Shown here one piece after another: positions 14,955 through 23,602 of a stretch of DNA of 33,471 nt; the stretch's first letter is position 1, and each line of letters begins with the position of its first letter. Source of the DNA: Dehalococcoidia bacterium (GTDB taxonomy: Bacteria > Chloroflexota > Dehalococcoidia > Lucifugimonadales > Lucifugimonadaceae); NCBI GenBank assembly GCA_029936485.1, contig JAPYSM010000004.1:1-33471 (forward strand). The letters run 5' to 3'. Below the pieces are notes generated by a model. That model was not told the DNA's origin, searched no databases, and was given only the letters and a program-made list of their open reading frames with translations. A program made the translations under genes and the position numbers.

Positions 14955-16238
14955 CTAGATCCGGGCTAGCGCTCGTTTTGTTGCCGCTACCGTGTCCCTC
15001 AAGTCCTGATCTGTGTGTGCCAGGGACACGAACCATGCCTCAAACTGAGACGGGGGCGGATATACACCTTCTTCCAGCATAGCGTGGAAGAATTTTGCGA
15101 AACGATCTCGATCAGTTGCCGATGCCGAGTCCATGTCAGTCACGGTGTCGCCGGTAAAGAACACCGTCAGAAGGGAGCCGACGCGATTAACCACCGCAGG
15201 GAGCTCGGCTTCCGCGAACGCCTCAGAGAGGCCATTGGCCAGCGCCGCTCCCTTGCGGTCGAGTTCCTCATATACGCCGGGCTTGGCAAGTTCTTCAAGC
15301 ATGGCGATACCCGCCGCCATCGCCACAGGGTTTCCGGAAAGCGTGCCGGCCTGGTACATCGGTCCCAGCGGGGCTACCGTGTTCATGATCTCCGCGCTTG
15401 CGCCGTATGCTCCGACCGGCAGCCCGCCGCCGACAATTTTGCCCAGGCAGGTTATGTCCGGGGTTACGCCGAAGATTGACTGCGCTCCGCCGAGGGCGAC
15501 GCGAAATCCGGAGATCACTTCGTCAAAGATAAGAAGCGCTCCGTCTTTCTCGGTGGTACTTCGGAGTCCCTCAAGGAACCCTTCAACGGGCCGTACAACG
15601 CCCATGTTGCCGGCAACTGGCTCGACGATAAGTCCGGCAATTTGCCCCGGGTTGTCGGCGAACAGTTTCTCGATAGCTGCAAGATCGTTATAGGAAGCGA
15701 CCAGCGTGTCACGAGCGTAATCCGGGTGTACGCCTGCGCTGTCCGCGATCCCGTGTCCCGCGGCGGCGGACCCGGCGGACACGAGCAATGCATCGTCGTG
15801 TCCGTGGTAGCCACCGATAAATTTTATGATCTTGTTGCGGCCTGTGTACGCCCGCGCCAGTCGGAGGGCGGACATCGTCGCCTCGGTCCCGGACGAAACG
15901 AATCGCACCATCTCGATCGACGGCACCGCGGACACCACAAGCTCCGCCATGCGCACCTCTGTTGCGGTGGGAGCGCCGAAACTGGTGCCATTGATCGCGG
16001 CGGCCTGAACAGCCTTTAAAACGGCGGGATGGGCGTGGCCCAGGATCATCGGGCCCCAGGAGCAGACGTAATCGATCAGCTCATTGCCGTCTTCGTCCCA
16101 AACGCGTGAGCCTTCCGCTCGATTAAAAAAGAGTGGCGTCCCGCCTACGGATGTCCAGGATCTTGCGGGGCTATTGACGCCCCCAGGGATAAGTTCACGG
16201 GCGCGGTCAAACAACTCTTGCGAGCGGGTGGTATCCAA
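14955..16238 (-). CDS. hemL: Glutamate-1-semialdehyde 2,1-aminomutase
   Basis: A 427-aa PLP enzyme that converts glutamate-1-semialdehyde to 5-aminolevulinate, the second step of the C5 tetrapyrrole pathway. PGGVNSPAR (18-26), the phosphate-binding SSGTEATMSALRLAR region, YHGHDDA (144-150) and LIFDEVISGFR (236-246) are all typical. The PLP-binding lysine is K267 in CLGKIVGGGLPVGAYG. The start is TTG at 16238, with AGGTGA 7 nt upstream. It lies 92 nt downstream of hemA on the same strand, so the two committed ALA-forming enzymes are made together. Confidence 0.96.
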   Translation of the reverse strand: MDTTRSQELFDRARELIPGGVNSPARSWTSVGGTPLFFNRAEGSRVWDEDGNELIDYVCSWGPMILGHAHPAVLKAVQAAAINGTSFGAPTATEVRMAELVVSAVPSIEMVRFVSSGTEATMSALRLARAYTGRNKIIKFIGGYHGHDDALLVSAGSAAAGHGIADSAGVHPDYARDTLVASYNDLAAIEKLFADNPGQIAGLIVEPVAGNMGVVRPVEGFLEGLRSTTEKDGALLIFDEVISGFRVALGGAQSIFGVTPDITCLGKIVGGGLPVGAYGASAEIMNTVAPLGPMYQAGTLSGNPVAMAAGIAMLEELAKPGVYEELDRKGAALANGLSEAFAEAELPAVVNRVGSLLTVFFTGDTVTDMDSASATDRDRFAKFFHAMLEEGVYPPPSQFEAWFVSLAHTDQDLRDTVAATKRALARI

Positions 16239-16330
16239 GTGTCATCACCTGTCGGTCAGGCTAGAAGGGTTTTGCTATTCAATACGGGCAGGCGGGAATT
16301 CTACCCGAGCAGCGACTCTAGCGGGACCGG

Positions 16331-17629
16331 TTATCTAGCGTTGTCCTCGTCTGCTTCAGACTCTACGTGAGCATCTTCATCAGGGAGTCCAAACAGTCGT
16401 GAGATCGCAGTTGCCGCTTGATCATCGTCACGAGTCCTCAGGAACGAGATCGGGTCCGCAAGGATTTTTGAGACGACCGATTTTGTCATCGACTCGATGA
16501 CCGAGCGCTGCTCTTCGGTCAGATCCTTCAGACGGCGAAACCCGTTTTGTAGCTCCCGCAACCTGATCTCTTCGGCGTGTGCGCCGAGAGCCCTGATCAC
16601 CGGTTCCGTGGCAAGCGCCGTGAGTGACTCGTTAAATCGTGGCACGTCTCTGTCGACAATGATTTCGGCTTCCGCTGCGGCGCCTGCGCGGTCGGCGCGG
16701 TGCTCGTCAGCGATCGCCTGTAGATCCGGGAGACCGTAGAGAGTGACGTTTGGCAGTTTACCAACCGTGTCCTCGATGTCACGTGGCATGGCGAGGTCGA
16801 GCATCACCACCGAGTGGGGCTTGGTGTCCGAGTTTTCCAGCGCAGCCTGTACCATTTCCATGGTGATGATGGGTTCGCTGGACGCGGTTGCGGAGATCAC
16901 TACGTCTGCGTTTGCGATGGCCGAGCCCAGGTTGTCCCTGAGCACCCAATCGCCGCCAAGCTCTTCTGCGACGCGTTCGGTTCGTTCTGCGTTGCGTCCG
17001 GCGACCGTCAACTGGCCAGCTCCCATGCGCCCAAGAGTGCGCGCCGCAAGTTTGCCGGTCTCGCCCGCTCCAACCAGCAGGACATGACGATCGTTCAGCG
17101 AACCTATGGCCCGCTCCACAAGTTGAACGCCGATGGAGCTGACGGTTAGCCGGCTACGGCCAATGCCGGTGGCCTCACGGATTCGTCTGCTACTGCGAAG
17201 CGCGTAGTGGAAGAGCCTAGAAAGAGGTGTATCGACCGAGCCGGCCTCACCTGCCAGTCTCAGCGCGGTCTGTACCTGTCCGGCGATCTGATGCTCGCCG
17301 ATGACCATGGAATCAAGTCCACAGGTCACCCGAATGGCGTGTCGAACGGCACCATCACCTTCGTACACATAAGCGACGGCAGAGACCTCATCCTCGTTGA
17401 GGTCTGCCATGGCCCCCAGCGACGCTATGAGTCGTGCGCGGGCGCTGTCAAGGTCTTCACCAGTGGTGTAGATTTCGGTGCGGTTACAGGTCGAAAGGAC
17501 CACTGTTTCTCCAAGCTGCTTTTGCAGTTGGAGTAAGAGGTCAGGAAGATTCCGGTCATTGACCGAAACTCTCTCTAAGAGCTCTGTTGAGGCGGTCCGG
17601 TAATTCAGCCCGGCTACGAGGAAATTCAA
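16331..17629 (-). CDS. hemA: Glutamyl-tRNA reductase
   Basis: A 432-aa NADPH-dependent enzyme that reduces glutamyl-tRNA(Glu) to glutamate-1-semialdehyde, the first committed step of the C5 pathway. The catalytic cysteine is C48 in STCNRTEIY. GEHQIAGQVQ, SSRRIREATGIGR and the Rossmann motif VGAGETGKLAARTL are present, as is the C-terminal dimerisation helix region. The start is TTG at 17629, with GGAG 5 nt upstream. The acidic C-terminal tail is longer than usual. The pair hemA-hemL lacks hemB, hemC and hemD here. Confidence 0.96.
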   Translation of the reverse strand: MNFLVAGLNYRTASTELLERVSVNDRNLPDLLLQLQKQLGETVVLSTCNRTEIYTTGEDLDSARARLIASLGAMADLNEDEVSAVAYVYEGDGAVRHAIRVTCGLDSMVIGEHQIAGQVQTALRLAGEAGSVDTPLSRLFHYALRSSRRIREATGIGRSRLTVSSIGVQLVERAIGSLNDRHVLLVGAGETGKLAARTLGRMGAGQLTVAGRNAERTERVAEELGGDWVLRDNLGSAIANADVVISATASSEPIITMEMVQAALENSDTKPHSVVMLDLAMPRDIEDTVGKLPNVTLYGLPDLQAIADEHRADRAGAAAEAEIIVDRDVPRFNESLTALATEPVIRALGAHAEEIRLRELQNGFRRLKDLTEEQRSVIESMTKSVVSKILADPISFLRTRDDDQAATAISRLFGLPDEDAHVESEADEDNAR

Positions 17630-17661
17630 GTTGGCTCCGTGTTATACGCGACAGCCAGAAA

Positions 17662-17690
17662 ACTCTAGCACAGCGTGACGAAAGTCACAA
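17662..17690 (-). promoter_or_regulatory. Candidate promoter for hemA-hemL
   Basis: On the minus strand, TTGTGA (17690-17685) and TAGAGT (17667-17662) are separated by 17 nt. Each matches four of six consensus bases. Transcription would begin about 26 nt before the hemA TTG start. Confidence 0.5.
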
Positions 17691-17842
17691 AGCTCGTCCG
17701 AGCCATTCATCGGGTAAGTCCATGCTACTATCCGGACTCCCAGTCGCAGGTGTGCGATGAGCCGGTGGTGAAGCCGTAAATTACCAACAATGCACCGGAT
17801 TACACTTGATCAGGCCCACATATTTCCAGACCGGAGAAGGAT

Positions 17843-18688
17843 TTGGCCCTCAACATCAAATCGCCGCAAGAGCGCGGTTACACAAACCCGGATCTACTGG
17901 TCACGACCGACTGGCTGGCCGAGCGCCTGGACGACCCGAACGTCGTCGTCGTTGACCAAGACCTGCCGGAAAACTATGCCCGAGTTCACATTCCCGGCGC
18001 AGTCGTCTACCAGGACCACTACTACAAAGAACTGTCAGGCACGCCGTACATCCAGGACGCCCGGACCTTTGCGGCAACCATGGAGTCTCTCGGCATAGGT
18101 GACGCTACGACGGTCGTTGCGTACGACTCTGACGCCAACCACGTAGCCGCCCGATTATTTTGGGCGCTCAAGTACTACGGCCACGAAGACGTCAAAATTC
18201 TCGACGGCGGGTTCCCGAAGTGGTTGGCTGAAGGCAGGCCTCTGTCCAGAGAAACACCGGTTTCACGGTCCGCGAGTTTCACCTCTAGACCGCAGGACGA
18301 CGTGTTTTCGGACAAGGACGATGTCCTTTCCTGCACCACCGAAAGCAATGCCATTCTGCTCGACGTCCGTACAGATGAAGAGTGGAACGGAACCAACAAG
18401 CGTGGCACAGCCCGTGGCGGCCGGATTGGCAATTCCGTCCATCTAGAGTGGAAGAACTTCATCACCGAGGGCGACGTACCAGTTATCAAGCCCGCCGACG
18501 AGTTGCGAGAGATGCTTGAGGCAAACGGGGTGACTCCTGAGAAAAAGGTCGTCACCTACTGACAGGGTGGCATCCGTGCGTCGCACGGATTTCTGGTTCT
18601 CCAGCTTCTCGGCTACGAAAATGTCCGAGTTTACGATGGTTCCTGGCGGGAATGGGGCAACGCGATCGGCTACCCGATCGTTACATGA
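17843..18688 (+). CDS. Selenocysteine-containing thiosulfate/3-mercaptopyruvate sulfurtransferase (TGA recoded)
   Basis: Tandem-rhodanese sulfurtransferase. The first, structural domain (about 15-128) has VHIPGAVV and [17 protein letters not shown]. The second (about 150-280) has [10 protein letters not shown]. The conventional reading stops at TGA 18560-18562, straight after VVTY. Family members carry the catalytic cysteine at that position, in a CQGGIRA-type loop. Here the same frame continues [27 protein letters not shown] and ends at TGA 18686-18688. The full product would be 281 aa with selenocysteine at residue 240, the usual length for the family, whereas stopping at the first TGA removes the active site. 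A SECIS-like hairpin follows the TGA. The start is TTG at 17843, with GGAG 6 nt upstream. The alternative is a Cys-to-stop pseudogene, but the clean downstream frame argues against that. Sec-containing rhodanese-like proteins have been reported in metagenomes. Confidence 0.8.
18572..18590 (+). promoter_or_regulatory. Candidate bacterial SECIS hairpin
   Basis: ATCCGTGC (18572-18579) and GCACGGAT (18583-18590) form a perfect 8-bp stem closing a 3-nt loop GTC. The loop begins 17 nt after the TGA at 18560-18562. The described bacterial SECIS geometry asks for an apical loop about 16-37 nt past the UGA with a G among its first two bases, and this hairpin satisfies it. It would recruit SelB with Sec-tRNA(Sec). 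Confidence 0.65.
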
Positions 18689-18733
18689 GCGCGTTTGGTC
18701 TCGGGGGTTGATTGCGATCCATTCCCGGGCCTT

Positions 18734-18748
18734 TCTCCCAGTGGGAGA
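18734..18748. repeat. CTCCC/GGGAG palindromic intergenic repeat, copy 1
   Basis: TCTCCCA (18734-18740) and TGGGAGA (18742-18748) form a 7-bp inverted repeat in the gap between the sulfurtransferase and the M20 peptidase. The core matches palindromes at 30561-30595 and 30973-30993. Confidence 0.6.
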
Positions 18749-18820
18749 GGGGATGTGCGCCCCTGGCCCTACACCTCCTCCGTGCGCCTATTCGTTTCTT
18801 TCAATCACTAAGGGGATCGT

Positions 18821-19945
18821 GTGCCTGAGCCCTTGCGCCTTACTTCTGGACAGTCTGCCGACATGTTTGAACTGTTGCGGCAGATGACCCTGATCGAGTC
18901 CCCTACTTCAGACAAGGCCTCAAACGATCGTTTGATAGAAATTGTTCGAGACCGATTTGAGACTCTTGGGGCTACGGTAGAGATCAATAAGCAATCAAAG
19001 TTCGGGGACCACCTCGTCGCACGCTGGCCGGGAAAAGGCAAATCGGGCCTTGTGATCGGACACATCGACACCGTGTGGCCGATCGGGACTTTGGCCGACA
19101 TGCCTTACCGGGAAGAGAACGGGAACATTTACGGCCCAGGCGTGCTGGACATGAAGGCCGGTATCTCCGCCACAATCACGGCGCTCGATATGCTCAGAGA
19201 CACATGCAACTGGCCAGAACGAACGCTCACGGTGCTAATCAACTCGGACGAAGAGGTCGGTAGCCCAAGCTCGCGACCGCTCGTTGAGACCGAGGCTAGT
19301 AAATCGGCTTACACCATCGTCATGGAGCCGGGCATGGGCATCGCACTCAAGACGGCTCGTAAGGGGCTTGGTGAATTCCGGCTGCGCATCGAGGGCCGAG
19401 CATCGCACGCCGGCGCTTTCCCGGAAGATGGCATCTCGGCCATCGAGGAGATGGCGCATCAAATCCTTCACATACAGGCGCTTAAGGACTGGGACCTCGG
19501 CACGACCATCAATGTCGGCCTCATAGATGGCGGATCGGCCCGCAACACCATTCCGGCCGAAGCGAACGCCGTCATCGATGTCAGAGTCACGTCGGCGGAC
19601 GAAGGTCACCGCGTCACGAACGCGCTGCACAACATAAATCCGATAAACCCGGAGACTTCTCTGGAGATGACCGGGGCGCTGCACCGCCCTCCGATGGAGC
19701 GCGAAGGTCCAGTGGCCGAGCTTTTCAGCCGCGTTCAGTCGATTGGTGCAGAACTCGGACTTGAACTCAGCGAATCGTCGACCGGCGGTGGCAGCGACGC
19801 AAATTTGACCGCGGCGCTTGGGATTCCGACCGTAGACGGCATGGGAGCAGTGGGCGAACACCCACACGCAGACGGCGAGTACCTGGTCGTCTCAGAGTTG
19901 CCGAAGAGGACCGAGTTGCTGGCCCACTGCCTCAGGAATTTGTAG
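18821..19945 (+). CDS. M20-family zinc metallopeptidase (glutamate carboxypeptidase-like)
   Basis: A 374-aa cytosolic M20 peptidase, closest in pattern to carboxypeptidase G2-like enzymes that hydrolyse C-terminal glutamate or acyl-amino acids. The metal ligands are in order: GHIDTVWP (H81, with D83 as catalytic-site helper), GPGVLDMKAG (D110 bridging), SDEEVG (E144 general base, E145 ligand), MEPG for the next ligand region, and HPHADGEY near the C-terminus for the last histidine. The dimerisation domain lies roughly between 185 and 300. The start is GTG at 18821; the AGGGG before it is rather close, so the exact start is uncertain. Its last 14 nt overlap the 3' end of the convergent UspA gene. 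Confidence 0.9.
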   Translation: MPEPLRLTSGQSADMFELLRQMTLIESPTSDKASNDRLIEIVRDRFETLGATVEINKQSKFGDHLVARWPGKGKSGLVIGHIDTVWPIGTLADMPYREENGNIYGPGVLDMKAGISATITALDMLRDTCNWPERTLTVLINSDEEVGSPSSRPLVETEASKSAYTIVMEPGMGIALKTARKGLGEFRLRIEGRASHAGAFPEDGISAIEEMAHQILHIQALKDWDLGTTINVGLIDGGSARNTIPAEANAVIDVRVTSADEGHRVTNALHNINPINPETSLEMTGALHRPPMEREGPVAELFSRVQSIGAELGLELSESSTGGGSDANLTAALGIPTVDGMGAVGEHPHADGEYLVVSELPKRTELLAHCLRNL

Positions 19946-20906
19946 GGCCATTTGATCCGCCGGACGGCCCGTCATAGGACCCGGAATCGGACGGGCCTGG
20001 TCGCCTTCCGGCCGGGATTAACAGTAGAGGCCGGCCGGACATGCGTATCACTTCGTCCGCCGTGCACCCGAGCATGGCGCGGAGCCAGCCCCTGCGGACA
20101 ACAGAAGCCATGACCAGCAGATGCTCCGGTGCCGACTCCTGGACGGCTGTCAGTGTCTGTGCCGCGGTCCCCACCTCTACGCGAGTGCTTACGTCAAACC
20201 CTTCCTCCGCCAGCAGAGCCGCGTGGTCTTCGAGATACTCTTCGGCCAACTCCACAGCGCCCCGAACGAATCTCGGGGCTACGCTGCTCAGTTCCGCGGC
20301 GAGGTTGAACCCGGCTATTTCCGGCACCACGCGAATGAGTGTGATCGGCAGGTTGCCCAAGCGGGCGATGCGGCGGACGTAAGGAAGCGCGAACTCCGAT
20401 ACACGTGTCCCGTTCAATGCCACAAGCAGTCGTGTGAGCGGGACATCGCCATCCTTGATCTTCCTGGCCCGGTGCCCATTCAGTATTAGCATCGGGATCG
20501 GGGCCCGGACGCGGATTTTTTCGCTAGCGCTTTCCGTCACGTGACGGAGCGCCGGATGGCGTTCACCGGCGGCAAGCGCCATCAGGTCAAATCCACCGGC
20601 CGAGGCACGTGACACGACGGTATCGACAAGCTCCCCTGCGGCAGTAGTGGAGTGCGCCATTACGCCGATGTTATCGAACTGCTCCACCAGTTCTGCAAAG
20701 TACGCTCGTGCCAAACCCTGGGCACGATCCGTAAGCATGTTCGGGTACTCGATCTGCAGGTGGCCCGTGGAGCGTGATCGTGTTGGACGCAGGACGTGCA
20801 ACAAGGTCAGCTCGGAGTCGCACCAATTCGTCAGCTGGACGAGATGGGGCAGAATTCGCTCCGTGCTCTCGGAACCGTTCATCGGGACGAGAACGCGCTT
20901 GAACAT
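19932..20906 (-). CDS. Tandem universal stress protein (UspA family)
   Basis: A 324-aa protein with two Usp domains, about 1-150 and 165-305. The first begins FKRVLVPMNGSESTE and ends with an APIPMLIL strand. The second begins LTRLLVALNGTRVSE and ends SGRPLLLIPAG. The ATP-binding type G-x2-G-x9-GS motif is not clearly complete, so nucleotide binding is uncertain. The ATG at 20906 is preferred because the family starts there. An upstream GTG at 21005 would add 33 residues without similarity. No good ribosome-binding site is visible. The C-terminal tail is Gly/Ser/Pro-rich. The gene is convergent with the M20 peptidase, with the 3' ends overlapping. Confidence 0.85.
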   Translation of the reverse strand: MFKRVLVPMNGSESTERILPHLVQLTNWCDSELTLLHVLRPTRSRSTGHLQIEYPNMLTDRAQGLARAYFAELVEQFDNIGVMAHSTTAAGELVDTVVSRASAGGFDLMALAAGERHPALRHVTESASEKIRVRAPIPMLILNGHRARKIKDGDVPLTRLLVALNGTRVSEFALPYVRRIARLGNLPITLIRVVPEIAGFNLAAELSSVAPRFVRGAVELAEEYLEDHAALLAEEGFDVSTRVEVGTAAQTLTAVQESAPEHLLVMASVVRRGWLRAMLGCTADEVIRMSGRPLLLIPAGRRPGPSDSGSYDGPSGGSNGPTNS

Positions 20907-21139
20907 CGGAAAAAGTTGACCGACACTGCTATAAACAAACCCCGCGGACTCTCGGCAAGTCGCCGATATCGCCCCCAAGGCTGGCAAACCCATTCTATTC
21001 CCCACGCGAACCCGAGGCTCGATTGGATTGAATGCGAGATTTGAAAGCTGGCGCCTGTGCGACGGTCCCCGAGGCGGCTAGACTAAGCATATTGTGATTC
21101 ATCTCGGGTCAGGATCCCCACATTTGCCGGGGAGGATCG

Positions 21140-21208
21140 ATGTCGTTACATAAGGCTGGGCGGTTTCGCCCGATTCACGCGAGAACTCCCATTACTCGTG
21201 CCGATTAG
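21140..21208 (+). CDS. Possible 22-codon leader ORF overlapping the purL start
   Basis: GGGGAGG sits about 4-5 nt before an ATG at 21140, the best ribosome-binding site in this gap. The ORF encodes MSLHKAGRFRPIHARTPITRAD and ends at a TAG (21206-21208) that lies inside the first codons of purL. The purL GTG itself lacks a good ribosome-binding site. Translation of this ORF could deliver ribosomes to purL by termination-reinitiation. It may also be chance. Confidence 0.35.
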   Translation: MSLHKAGRFRPIHARTPITRAD

Positions 21209-23426
21209 CCAGTCTGAACTCGACGAAGTAGCCCTTTCCAGAGCCGAATACGAAGCGATTGTTGATCGTCTCGGGCGCGACCCAAACCCGCTCGAACTCG
21301 GGCTGTTTGGATCGCTATGGAGCGAGCATTGCGGGTACAAGCACTCGAAACCGCTTCTCCGGACACTGCCTGGGGACAGCGACCGATTGCTCACCACGCT
21401 CGGCACAGAGAATGCTGGTGTTCTGGACATCGGCGACGGGATGGCGATCGCGATGAAGATCGAATCCCACAATCACCCGTCGGCTATCGAGCCACGTGAA
21501 GGTGCGGCGACCGGCGTCGGCGGGATCGTGCGGGACATCTTTGCGATGGGCGCTCGCCCGATTGCGCTCCTGAACTCGTTGCGTTTTGGCAGGCCGGACA
21601 GTGCCCGTAACCGTTACCTGCTGGACGGCGTTGTAGGCGGAATCTCTTTTTACGGAAACTGCCTTGGCATCCCGAATATTGGTGGCGAGGTCGTGTTCGC
21701 CTCTTGTTACGACGGCAATCCGCTTGTGAACGCGATGTGCGTTGGGCTGGTCGAGAACGGATTGATCATGTCCGCCCGGGCCGAAGAACCCGGAGATTTG
21801 CTACTCCTAGTCGGCTCCGATACGGGCCGTGATGGAATTCACGGCGCTTCCGGCCTGGCATCCCGTACTTTTGAAGAGCAGAACGAACTTCGGTCCGCCG
21901 TACAGGTCGGCAACCCGTTTCTTGAGAAGGTCCTGATAGAGGCCTGCATGGAGGTGATCCAACTCGATAGCGTGGTCGGGCTGCAGGACTGTGGCGCGGC
22001 TGGAATTACGAGCGGCGCTATCGAGATGGCCGAACGCAGCGACATGGGGCTGCGTCTTGACGTGTCTGTTGTTCCCCGGCGCGAAGAGGGTATGACGCCG
22101 TACGAGGTGATGCTGTCCGAATCGCAGGAGCGCATGCTGCTTGCTGTAAAACCGGGGCGTGAGCACGAGGTCGAAAGCGTGTTCCGTAAGTGGGACCTAG
22201 ACGCCACCCGGATCGGCGAATTCGTGGACGGTGATTCGGTTGTGATCCTGGACGGCGACGAGGTGCTGTCTGAGACTCAGATCAAGGTGCTCACGGACCC
22301 GCCCGAATACGAGTTCGACCCACCAAAGCCGGCCTGGATAGTGACCTTGCAAGCGGCCGATCTTGACGCCATCCCGATCCCGAACGACTCACCATCGGAC
22401 CTGCTTTTGAAGATGCTGGCGACTCCGAATATTGCCTCCAAACTGCCGGTGTTCAGGCAGTACGATCACCAGGTGCAGACGAACACGGTCGTGGGTCCTG
22501 GTGGAGACGCCGCGGTGATACGGCTGAAGGGCAGCAAGCGCGGTATATCTCTATCCACGGACGGCAACGGTCGTCTCTGTTACCTGGACCCATACATAGG
22601 CGGCCAGATAGCGGTCGCAGAGGCTTGCAGGAACGTTTCAGCAACCGGCGGTCTTCCCGTTGCGATTACCGACTGCCTCAACTTCGGGAGCCCGGAGACT
22701 TTAGACGGCCAGTACCAGCTTGTGCAGGCGGTTGCTGGGATCAAGAAGGCGTGTGAGGCGTTCGACATCCCGGTTATCAGCGGCAACGTGAGCCTATACA
22801 ACGAAGCGCCCGGTGGTGCGATCTACCCGACGCCCGTGATCGGCGCCATAGGCCTCTTGGACAATGTCCGGAAGCATGCGTCGGCCGGGTTTGCTGGAGA
22901 CGGCGATGTTGTTTATCTCATTGGCTCAGCGTCACTTAAAGGTGATGCCTCGACACTCGCCGGAAGCGAGTACCTAGATGTGATCCTGGGCAAGGTTGAG
23001 GGGCAGCCTCGGCTTGATCTCGATCTGGAAGTGAAGACGCAGCAAGCGTGTCGCGACGGAATCGTCGCCGGGGTTGTACGGTCAGCTCACGACGTGTCCG
23101 AAGGTGGCGTTGCGGTCGCGCTGGCGGAGGCGGCGATTCTTGGAGAACGAGGGGTTGTGGTTGACGTCGCTCTGGGCGGTCGGTGGGACGCAGCGCTCTT
23201 CGGAGAGGCGCAGTCACGCATCATCGTGACGGTGGCTGCCGATCAAACGGGCGAGTTGGAACGGATCGCCGTAAACGCAGGCGCACTTTTGTTGCGGCTG
23301 GGGACGACCGGCGGCGACCGGATCGTCGTCGGTGATCTCGTTGACCTGTCGCTGTCTGATGTGTCGGAACGATGGATGTGCGGGTTCCGGGACGCGACAC
23401 AGAACACCCCACCAACGACCAGTTGA
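21198..23426 (+). CDS. purL: Phosphoribosylformylglycinamidine synthase II
   Basis: A 742-aa small-type PurL, which uses ATP and ammonia (from a PurQ subunit, with PurS) to convert FGAR to FGAM in purine synthesis. The N-terminal FGSLWSEHCGYKHSK motif includes the active-site histidine. SHNHPSAIEPREGAATGVGG covers the metal and nucleotide site. The second half repeats the AIRS-like fold, with GNVSLYNE and RSAHDVSEGG. The length is that of the PurS/Q/L-type enzyme, not the 1300-aa fused form. purS and purQ are not in the window. The start is GTG at 21198. Confidence 0.96.
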   Translation: MPISQSELDEVALSRAEYEAIVDRLGRDPNPLELGLFGSLWSEHCGYKHSKPLLRTLPGDSDRLLTTLGTENAGVLDIGDGMAIAMKIESHNHPSAIEPREGAATGVGGIVRDIFAMGARPIALLNSLRFGRPDSARNRYLLDGVVGGISFYGNCLGIPNIGGEVVFASCYDGNPLVNAMCVGLVENGLIMSARAEEPGDLLLLVGSDTGRDGIHGASGLASRTFEEQNELRSAVQVGNPFLEKVLIEACMEVIQLDSVVGLQDCGAAGITSGAIEMAERSDMGLRLDVSVVPRREEGMTPYEVMLSESQERMLLAVKPGREHEVESVFRKWDLDATRIGEFVDGDSVVILDGDEVLSETQIKVLTDPPEYEFDPPKPAWIVTLQAADLDAIPIPNDSPSDLLLKMLATPNIASKLPVFRQYDHQVQTNTVVGPGGDAAVIRLKGSKRGISLSTDGNGRLCYLDPYIGGQIAVAEACRNVSATGGLPVAITDCLNFGSPETLDGQYQLVQAVAGIKKACEAFDIPVISGNVSLYNEAPGGAIYPTPVIGAIGLLDNVRKHASAGFAGDGDVVYLIGSASLKGDASTLAGSEYLDVILGKVEGQPRLDLDLEVKTQQACRDGIVAGVVRSAHDVSEGGVAVALAEAAILGERGVVVDVALGGRWDAALFGEAQSRIIVTVAADQTGELERIAVNAGALLLRLGTTGGDRIVVGDLVDLSLSDVSERWMCGFRDATQNTPPTTS

Positions 23427-23474
23427 ACAGCGCGCCGACAACTTAATTATCCACTGGACCAAGTGACGCTACGT

Positions 23475-23503
23475 TTGACACGATTTGACCGCGATGCTAA
23501 ATT
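23475..23503 (+). promoter_or_regulatory. Sigma70-type promoter for the FmdB-like gene
   Basis: A perfect TTGACA (23475-23480) and TAAATT (23498-23503) are spaced by exactly 17 nt. Transcription would begin near 23510, about 93 nt before the TTG start at 23603. Confidence 0.72.
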
Positions 23504-23602
23504 TTGAATGGCTGTTTATGAATGCGAGTGCCAGATCGGCGCTCGCTTTTCGCGATCCTCTTGACGTGCGATCAATGGGATTAGCGACCCCCGGAGGCCC
23601 CA

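Noticed and set aside
17843-18562. Reading the sulfurtransferase as a complete 239-aa protein ending at the first TGA
   Set aside because: It would lack the active-site loop and the end of the second rhodanese domain, while intact family sequence continues in frame after the TGA.
23444-23453. Near-match to a DnaA box (TTATCCACT) after purL
   Set aside because: A single site with one mismatch and no cluster or AT-rich unwinding region; expected by chance.
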